Source: DAORHV01 sp964513925
GTDB taxonomy: Bacteria > Patescibacteriota > Gracilibacteria > Peribacterales > Peribacteraceae
DNA: 64,000 nt
Direction: 5' to 3'
Assembly (NCBI GenBank): GCA_964513925.1
Contig: CAZENR010000009.1
Location: 8,920 to 72,919 of the forward strand
Position numbers and translations under genes: made by a program. The notes under the pieces are model-generated. The model was not told where the DNA came from. It did no database searches and was given only the letters and a program-made list of their open reading frames with translations. Shown in pieces: positions 59,494-64,000 of this stretch. Every line of letters starts with the position of its first letter. Within the stretch, counting starts at the first letter, position 1.

Positions 59494-59569
59494 TGGTGGA
59501 TCGGGTGGGACTTGAACCCACGACCAAGAGATTAAGAGTCTCCTGCTCTACCAACTGAGCTACCGATCC
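59494..59569 (-). tRNA. tRNA-Lys (anticodon CTT), CCA encoded
   Basis: Minus strand. Acceptor GGATCGG pairs with CCGATCC; D-stem GCTC/GAGC; anticodon stem GGAGA/TCTCT with loop CTCTTAA, anticodon CTT. T-arm GTGGGTTCAAGTCCCAC and 3' ACCA encoded. Confidence 0.95.
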
Positions 59570-59644
59570 AAGGTAGAAACGTGTGAAAGAAAGATCGAAG
59601 ATCGAGCAGTCTCCTTTGAGGACGCGCTTGGCAAGCCTCGCGCG

Positions 59645-59664
59645 GTCAACTGAGCTGCCGATCC
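59645..59664 (-). pseudogene. 5'-end fragment of tRNA-Lys
   Basis: GGATCGGCAGCTCAGTTGAC on the minus strand, two mismatches from the tRNA-Lys start, 95 nt upstream of it. It breaks at the D-loop and continues into a hairpin-forming GC-rich stretch. Confidence 0.8.
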
Positions 59665-59705
59665 GTAAAAGAGCCGACAAATCGTACTGCAAACCCGCAA
59701 GCGCA

Positions 59706-60068
59706 TCAACCCCCCGTGCCAGACTCCGTCTGAGTCGAATCCGCAAATGAAAATTCGCTCTTCATGGTAAACGACGGAGTGGCCTCGGGCATTCCATCTT
59801 TGCAAATGTCAGTGATACTAATGGAAGTGTGCACCGTCCTGCGTGCTTCGCCAAGCAAGTTGACAATCGCCATCTGTACCTGGAACGCAGTTCGATCCTC
59901 CACATTGCCAGACAGACGCGGAACAAAAAACTCTATCGGAAACTGCAGTCCCAATGCCTCCCAATGGGCCTTGGCCTCGAACACGTCGCGCAATGCTTCG
60001 GCGTTCTCGTTTCCGGGAATGAATGTTGCCGACCATGCTTTTTCCATTTGCGGTGCATTGGATGACAT
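59706..60068 (-). CDS. Hypothetical protein
   Basis: A 120-residue soluble protein. It has FIPGNENAEALRDVFEAKAHWEALGLQFPIEFFVPRL and ISITDICKDGMPEATPSF. I do not recognise a family. CAGACT, 6 nt before the ATG, is a possible weak -10. It lies 39 nt downstream of truB. Confidence 0.55.
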   Translation of the reverse strand: MSSNAPQMEKAWSATFIPGNENAEALRDVFEAKAHWEALGLQFPIEFFVPRLSGNVEDRTAFQVQMAIVNLLGEARRTVHTSISITDICKDGMPEATPSFTMKSEFSFADSTQTESGTGG

Positions 60069-60107
60069 GCAGCTAGTCTGCTCCTGGCACCGACTATGTC
60101 AAGAATT

Positions 60108-60977
60108 TTACACAAGCACCTTCCGTGGCTTGAGCGTGTCTGCGACTTTAGGATTGCGCTCCAGCACGGCTACCGGCAATCCTCCGTGCCAGGCAATGAG
60201 AGGTGATGACTCAATGGTTCCGGCAATACATCGTCCGTTGCGGATGTCATCCCATTCAACATCGGTAAGCTCGCGTTTTGCAAACTGAGTAAGTACTGCT
60301 TTCAGCGGCAATACATCCTTCCATGCTGCGGCATCCGGCTGCACGGCTTCCTGTACCGACCACTCCCCTACCTTGGTCCGCTGTAGACCGGCCAAGTAGC
60401 CGCCGCAGTGAAGACTTTGACCCAAATCGTTAGCCAGGGAACGAATGTAAGTTCCGGCGCCGCAACGAACGCGCAACACCAGCTTTGGGTAGACATAACT
60501 ATCGACGATACATGAATGAATCTGCACCTGGCGGCTGGGCATTTCAAACGTCTCGCCGCGCTGCGCCTTGCGGTATGCGCGCGAACCGCCAATGCTGACC
60601 GCCGAAAACTTGGGCGGCACCTGGCTGATGTTTCCAGTAAAGCGCTCCTGTACAAGCACCTGGATGCGCGAGGCATCTTCCGGCGCGGACCATCCCGGTT
60701 TCAGGGCCGTCTCTGTAATTGCGCCCTCGGCATCGTATGTCGTACTGGTCGCACCCAATCGCACATCGGCCAGATACTCCTTCTCTAAAGAAGAGAAGAG
60801 CTCCACGACCTTTAAAGCCTTTCCCCCCACTGCCAATACCAACAATCCGTCCGCCAAAGGATCCAGCGTGCCCAAGTGGCCAACGCTTCGTTCGCCCAGC
60901 GCACGGCGCACTTTCGCGACTGCATCGTGGCTGCTGGGGCCTCGGGGCTTGTTGATGAGGAGGAATCCGTGGCGCAT
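60108..60977 (-). CDS. truB: tRNA pseudouridine(55) synthase
   Basis: Makes pseudouridine 55 in the T-loop of tRNAs. A 289-residue protein: LLINKPRGPSSHDAVAKVRR, VGHLGTLDPLADGLLVLAVG with the catalytic Asp (about 39), QVPPKFSAVSIGGSRAY and RCGAGTYIRSLANDLG. ATG 60977 has TACACT (60986-60991) 8 nt upstream. Confidence 0.96.
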   Translation of the reverse strand: MRHGFLLINKPRGPSSHDAVAKVRRALGERSVGHLGTLDPLADGLLVLAVGGKALKVVELFSSLEKEYLADVRLGATSTTYDAEGAITETALKPGWSAPEDASRIQVLVQERFTGNISQVPPKFSAVSIGGSRAYRKAQRGETFEMPSRQVQIHSCIVDSYVYPKLVLRVRCGAGTYIRSLANDLGQSLHCGGYLAGLQRTKVGEWSVQEAVQPDAAAWKDVLPLKAVLTQFAKRELTDVEWDDIRNGRCIAGTIESSPLIAWHGGLPVAVLERNPKVADTLKPRKVLV

Positions 60978-60985
60978 TGGCGTGC

Positions 60986-60991
60986 AGTGTA
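60986..60991 (-). promoter_or_regulatory. -10 box of truB
   Basis: TACACT, 8 nt before the ATG at 60977. Confidence 0.55.
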
Positions 60992-61029
60992 GCGGAAGTT
61001 GAAACGGGAAAAGTGGCGAGATGTTACGT

Positions 61030-61068
61030 GGAGAACTCCGGGAACTCCGCGGAATCCAAGGAGTCCTA
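61030..61068. repeat. GGAACTCC/GGAATCC repeat
   Basis: GGAGAACTCCGGGAACTCC then GCGGAATCCAAGGAGTCC, about four units between divergent truB and the 61118 gene. Confidence 0.65.
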
Positions 61069-61117
61069 TCGTGCAATCTCCTTCCCCAGCCGCCTACTCG
61101 GCTGTACGCTTTCTTCC

Positions 61118-61672
61118 ATGTCTCTCACCCTCAGCTGGGATTTGTTCGTCGTCGTGTTCTTCGCAATCATTACGTCGTACAGTTTTATCATTGGAAAGAA
61201 CCAGTCGATGAAGGTGATTATTGCCACCTACATCTCTATCATTGCTACACAGGGCATCGGCAACGTGATCGTGCGTCTAACCGGAGAGTCCACCGCGCTT
61301 ATGCAAGTCATGGGTGTGGCCTTCAACTTCACCGTGTTGTCGGTGGTAAAAATATTCCTGTTCGCACTCTTCATCATCCTGTTTGCCATCCGCAGCGGCA
61401 TCGATGTTTCCTACACTAAAGAGGCAAGTACGGGCATTAATGTCATATTCACCGCCCTGTTCGGCTTTGCAACAGCCGGCCTGATCGTATCCACCATCCT
61501 GACATACGCGACGACCAACGGCATTATCGACGCCGGGCCTGCCGCAACCTCCGCACTGCAACCCATGCTTCAAGGAAGCATGCTCATGCAGTTGATGATT
61601 GTGAACCAAGACATTTGGTTTACGCTTCCGGCATTTCTTATTATTGCTGCAGGCTTTGCGCACCGAGACTAA
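61118..61672 (+). CDS. Hypothetical multi-pass membrane protein
   Basis: A 184-residue protein with about five membrane helices (8-26, 30-48, 68-92, 105-130, 165-182). The N-terminal half (FFAIITSYSFIIGKNQSMKVIIATYISI) is faintly like colicin V production proteins, but I am not sure. ATG 61118 has TACGCT (61105-61110) 7 nt upstream. Its position just before the VirB2-like gene suggests a role in the pilus. Confidence 0.6.
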   Translation: MSLTLSWDLFVVVFFAIITSYSFIIGKNQSMKVIIATYISIIATQGIGNVIVRLTGESTALMQVMGVAFNFTVLSVVKIFLFALFIILFAIRSGIDVSYTKEASTGINVIFTALFGFATAGLIVSTILTYATTNGIIDAGPAATSALQPMLQGSMLMQLMIVNQDIWFTLPAFLIIAAGFAHRD

Positions 61673-61783
61673 CAATTTACTGCTGTACAATATCCTTTAA
61701 AAATCTCAAGCAGTAGCGGAAATCCCCCTTGCTTCCGCCCTTTCCGCACGGAATAATAACAGCCGTACTCTTTCTCTTCTCCA

Positions 61784-62149
61784 ATGAAAAACGTCCTTGC
61801 CAAAGTATCGACAGCTGCGTCTACAGCAATGGTCTCTTCATGGCTGTTGATTGATAGCGCCTTCGCCAAATTGCCAGATGCACCTACAGTAGGTGGACTG
61901 AGCGGCGGTACTGACGCTGCTTCCATCAAGGACACTATCGTAAGGTTGTTGGAGCAAATTCTCGACTTCATCACGCTGATTGGTGTTGTGTACGTGGTCG
62001 TAGCTGGTATTCGCCTTATTCTCTCCGGTGGTGACGAAGGTGAGAAGGACAAGGCAAAGAAGACCATCATCTACGTCATTATTGGTATCGTTGTGGTGCT
62101 CTTCGCCCGCGTCATCGTATCGTTCGTCAACAGCGTCTTCTCCTCATAA
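61784..62149 (+). CDS. VirB2/TrbC-like pilin
   Basis: A 121-residue protein. The signal peptide ends SAFA (about residue 28). The mature part has two membrane helices (about 58-82 and 93-115) separated by the short polar loop SGGDEGEKDKAKK, the standard VirB2/TrbC pilin topology. Such pilins are common in Patescibacteria, where they may form conjugation- or attachment-type pili. A terminator follows. Confidence 0.8.
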   Translation: MKNVLAKVSTAASTAMVSSWLLIDSAFAKLPDAPTVGGLSGGTDAASIKDTIVRLLEQILDFITLIGVVYVVVAGIRLILSGGDEGEKDKAKKTIIYVIIGIVVVLFARVIVSFVNSVFSS

Positions 62150-62171
62150 GAACGCTGAATACAAGGAATCT

Positions 62172-62199
62172 AAACGCCCTCATCTCGAGGGCGTTTTTT
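62172..62199 (+). terminator. Rho-independent terminator
   Basis: ACGCCCTC/GAGGGCGT stem followed by TTTTTT, about 25 nt after the VirB2-like stop. Confidence 0.85.
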
Positions 62200-62209
62200 G
62201 TTCCTCGGG

Positions 62210-62782
62210 CTACGATGCAGACCTGGTACTCGGTACTGGCGGTGCAACAACTTCTTCCAGAATTTTGACAGGCGCCTCTGCCAATTCCTTGGCCAGTTCG
62301 CGCCGCGGGCGCAACGGCTCGCTGATAAGAATGGCGGCATTGGTAATTTCTACGATATCGCTGGCTGCAACGGCACGTCGCTCTACGAACCACTTCTTCG
62401 GAAACAGCCATTCGATTTGAAAATGACGTGTGTCGAATTGAATGTCTACGCATGTGCCTACGACAACCCTGGTCTTCTTGATGATGATTTTCTGGCCCAA
62501 TACGGTTCTTGGTGATTGCAGCAGAGATTGCAATCGTACCAACTCGTCCGGCGGAGAGAGGCGGTCTTCGCTGCGAATATGCACCCTCGTCCCCCAAGAC
62601 AGGATATCACTGGAGGCAAGGAACAATTGCTGGCCTTCCAGGTAACCGATGCCGTACACGAAGAAGCCGAGAACCGCACCGGTATCCGGATGCACCAATA
62701 CGCCCTCCAGCATGCCAAGCGGCTGTTGAGTCTGCTCATCCACGACTGGCGTGCCTCGAACCATGGAAAACCGCACGTGCAT
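62210..62782 (-). CDS. PRC-barrel domain protein
   Basis: A 190-residue protein. GTPVVDEQTQQPLGMLEGVLVHPDTGAVLGFFV opens one PRC-barrel, and VLGQKIIIKKTRVVVGTCVDIQFDTRHFQIEWL a second. PRC-barrels occur in RNA-processing and photosynthetic proteins and bind partners. The C-terminus is Glu/Pro-rich. ATG 62782 has TATAGT (62790-62795) 7 nt upstream. It is divergent from prs. Confidence 0.75.
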   Translation of the reverse strand: MHVRFSMVRGTPVVDEQTQQPLGMLEGVLVHPDTGAVLGFFVYGIGYLEGQQLFLASSDILSWGTRVHIRSEDRLSPPDELVRLQSLLQSPRTVLGQKIIIKKTRVVVGTCVDIQFDTRHFQIEWLFPKKWFVERRAVAASDIVEITNAAILISEPLRPRRELAKELAEAPVKILEEVVAPPVPSTRSAS

Positions 62783-62786
62783 GCGC

Positions 62787-62795
62787 TATACTATA
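62787..62795. promoter_or_regulatory. Overlapping divergent -10 boxes of prs and the PRC-barrel gene
   Basis: Plus TATACT (62787-62792) and minus TATAGT (62790-62795) share bases, so only one polymerase can occupy the site at a time. Confidence 0.55.
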
Positions 62796-62802
62796 ACCCG
62801 AT

Positions 62803-63726
62803 ATGCATTTCTTCGCAGGATCATCTCACCCGGCACTCGCCCAAGCGCTTGCACAAGAGCTTGGAACGCCCCTGGGTAAGGTAACATTGAAACAATTCAG
62901 CTGCGGTGAGCGCTATGTTAGGTATGAGGAGTCTATTCGAGGCAAAGAAGTGTTCTTACTGCAAACGGGTGCCAACCCGAATGAAGATTTAATGGAGCTG
63001 TTCTTGATGTGTCAGGCAGCCAAGCTGAGCTTTGCCAAGGCGGTGCACGTGATCCTCCCGCATTTCCCATATGCGCGCCAAGATCGGGTGGCACTTCCGC
63101 GTGAACCCATTTCGGCAAAGTTGGTGGCACACTTGCTGGAAGAATCCGGCGCGGATCATGTCATTACGGTCGACATGCATTCGGATCAGATCCAGGGCTT
63201 CTTCTCCGTACCCGTAGACGCACTGGATGCAAGAATAGTGTTGGCAAAGTACTTCCAGGACAAAAAACTGAGTGATGTCACGGTCGTAGCCCCGGATGCT
63301 GGCGGTGCCAAGCGTGCCAAGAAGTTTGCCGACTTGATCGGCGCGGAACTGGCGGTAATGCACAAGCACCGAGCAGGTCACCACCAAGCGCAAATTTTGG
63401 AGGTTGCAGGAGATATCGAGGGTCGCACCTGCATCATCTTCGATGACATGATCGATACCGGCAGCACCCTGGCACCAGCAAGACAGGCATTGTTAGAGCG
63501 CAAGGCAAAGAAAGAGGTCTACGCCGCAGTGACGCATCCGGTATTCTCCGGGAAGGCGGTGGAGAACCTGAAAAAGGCCGATTTCACCGAGTTGGTAGTC
63601 ACCGATACGCTCCCCGTCGCCCAAAAAGAGTTCAAGGGCCTGAAAGTGCTCCCTATCGCCCCATTGCTGGCAGAAGTAATCCGGAACGTGGTCAGCGGCC
63701 AGAGTGTGACCAAGATGTACCACTAG
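62803..63726 (+). CDS. prs: Ribose-phosphate pyrophosphokinase
   Basis: Makes PRPP from ribose 5-phosphate and ATP for nucleotide synthesis and for enzymes such as the ComF-like family. A 307-residue protein: FFAGSSHPALAQALAQELG, VILPHFPYARQDR (ATP loop), VDMHSDQIQGFF, VAPDAGGAKRAKKFAD and IIFDDMIDTGSTLAPA (PRPP loop). Length is normal. ATG 62803 lies 10 nt after TATACT. Confidence 0.96.
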   Translation: MHFFAGSSHPALAQALAQELGTPLGKVTLKQFSCGERYVRYEESIRGKEVFLLQTGANPNEDLMELFLMCQAAKLSFAKAVHVILPHFPYARQDRVALPREPISAKLVAHLLEESGADHVITVDMHSDQIQGFFSVPVDALDARIVLAKYFQDKKLSDVTVVAPDAGGAKRAKKFADLIGAELAVMHKHRAGHHQAQILEVAGDIEGRTCIIFDDMIDTGSTLAPARQALLERKAKKEVYAAVTHPVFSGKAVENLKKADFTELVVTDTLPVAQKEFKGLKVLPIAPLLAEVIRNVVSGQSVTKMYH

Positions 63727-63826
63727 ACGCAGCGCAACAAAGTCAGATTGACCAATCCCCGACTCTTTCGTACCCTCTGTTGGCTGCACGGATAGGTCGG
63801 CAGCACATTTTCATTCACAGCAACGT

Positions 63827-63845
63827 GGGCGATTCGCTCAGCTGG
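63827..63845 (+). pseudogene. 5'-end fragment of tRNA-Ile
   Basis: GGGCGATTCGCTCAGCTGG, one mismatch from the tRNA-Ile start 96 nt downstream. It ends at the D-loop GG, followed by CCTA and a perfect hairpin GGCTTC/GAAGCC (63850-63866). Confidence 0.85.
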
Positions 63846-63922
63846 CCTAGGCTTCGAACGGAAGCCGTAAACCACGAAGGCCGCCGCGCGATCCCCAATC
63901 GTAGTAGCATACACGTCAACGT

Positions 63923-63999
63923 GGGCGATTAGCTCAGCTGGTTAGAGCGCGACACTGATAATGTCGAGGTCGGCTGTTCAAGTCAGCCATCGCCCACCA
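63923..63999 (+). tRNA. tRNA-Ile (anticodon GAT), CCA encoded
   Basis: Acceptor GGGCGAT pairs with ATCGCCC; D-stem GCTC/GAGC; anticodon stem CGACA/TGTCG with loop CTGATAA, anticodon GAT. T-arm GGCTGTTCAAGTCAGCC and 3' ACCA. Confidence 0.95.
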
Positions 64000-64000
64000 T

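Overview
The window is a dense bacterial chromosome segment: about 56 protein genes, 5 tRNA genes, no rRNA, and no insertion sequence, prophage or CRISPR array that I can see. GC content is moderate, roughly mid-fifties percent, with a few AT-rich islands near 6.85, 21.3, 28.35, 30.7 and 53.5 kb. UGA is an ordinary stop (the tgt gene ends in it). Many small membrane or hypothetical proteins, a VirB2-like pilin and a VirB6-like membrane protein in separate loci, and scattered housekeeping genes without classical operons suggest a Patescibacteria/CPR lineage, most likely Peregrinibacteria (Peribacter-like). That placement is inference from gene content, not from a marker tree.

Layout. 0-2.4 kb: a truncated GT-C glycosyltransferase, a DUF1622 protein and two unknown proteins. 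2.4-7.5 kb: miaA, clpP, two DoxX-like proteins, tgt, a 49-residue membrane peptide and rplU. 7.6-12.4 kb: a two-gene unit of an SF2 helicase and a protein with several helix-turn-helix segments. 12.5-17.2 kb: tRNA-Val, secG, a family 5 solute-binding protein, rplI, an unknown protein and a 2H RNA ligase. 17.3-28.3 kb: lepA, a pyruvyl-transferase-like gene, rplS, a winged-helix regulator, a VirB6-like gene with its partner, infB and a DHH phosphoesterase. 28.5-36.9 kb: tRNA-Pro, small genes, a methyltransferase, eno, a C39-like peptidase, membrane proteins, lgt and a LysE exporter. 36.9-42.3 kb: thrS with a threonine-rich leader peptide, dnaA and rseP. 42.4-50.2 kb: tRNA-Val, a VOC protein, two metallopeptidase-like proteins (one of 1264 aa), comF and dut. 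50.2-50.8 kb: a gene-free block of strong hairpins. 50.8-56.5 kb: ftsZ, ftsA, a 5'-3' exonuclease, a half glycosyltransferase, a poly-acidic protein and a Sel1 lipoprotein. 56.5-64 kb: a GIY-YIG/methyltransferase fusion, a BtaA-like protein, an orphan DNA methylase, tRNA-Lys, truB, a virB2 locus, a PRC-barrel protein, prs and tRNA-Ile.

Three patterns cut across the window. (1) At least 21 genes have a TANNNT-type -10 box only 6-9 nt before the start codon, which predicts leaderless mRNAs; clear Shine-Dalgarno sites are nearly absent. (2) Four of the five tRNA genes are preceded, 94-99 nt upstream, by a copy of only their own 5' end (acceptor strand plus D-arm), broken at the same D-loop position and followed by a GC-rich hairpin. 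(3) A degenerate 9-bp-period repeat (GGAATCC/GGAGTCC units) sits in many intergenic gaps and has entered the tgt coding sequence. The thrS leader, in which a leaderless threonine-rich peptide precedes competing hairpins, and the large foldback at 50.3 kb are the other main candidates for undescribed biology.
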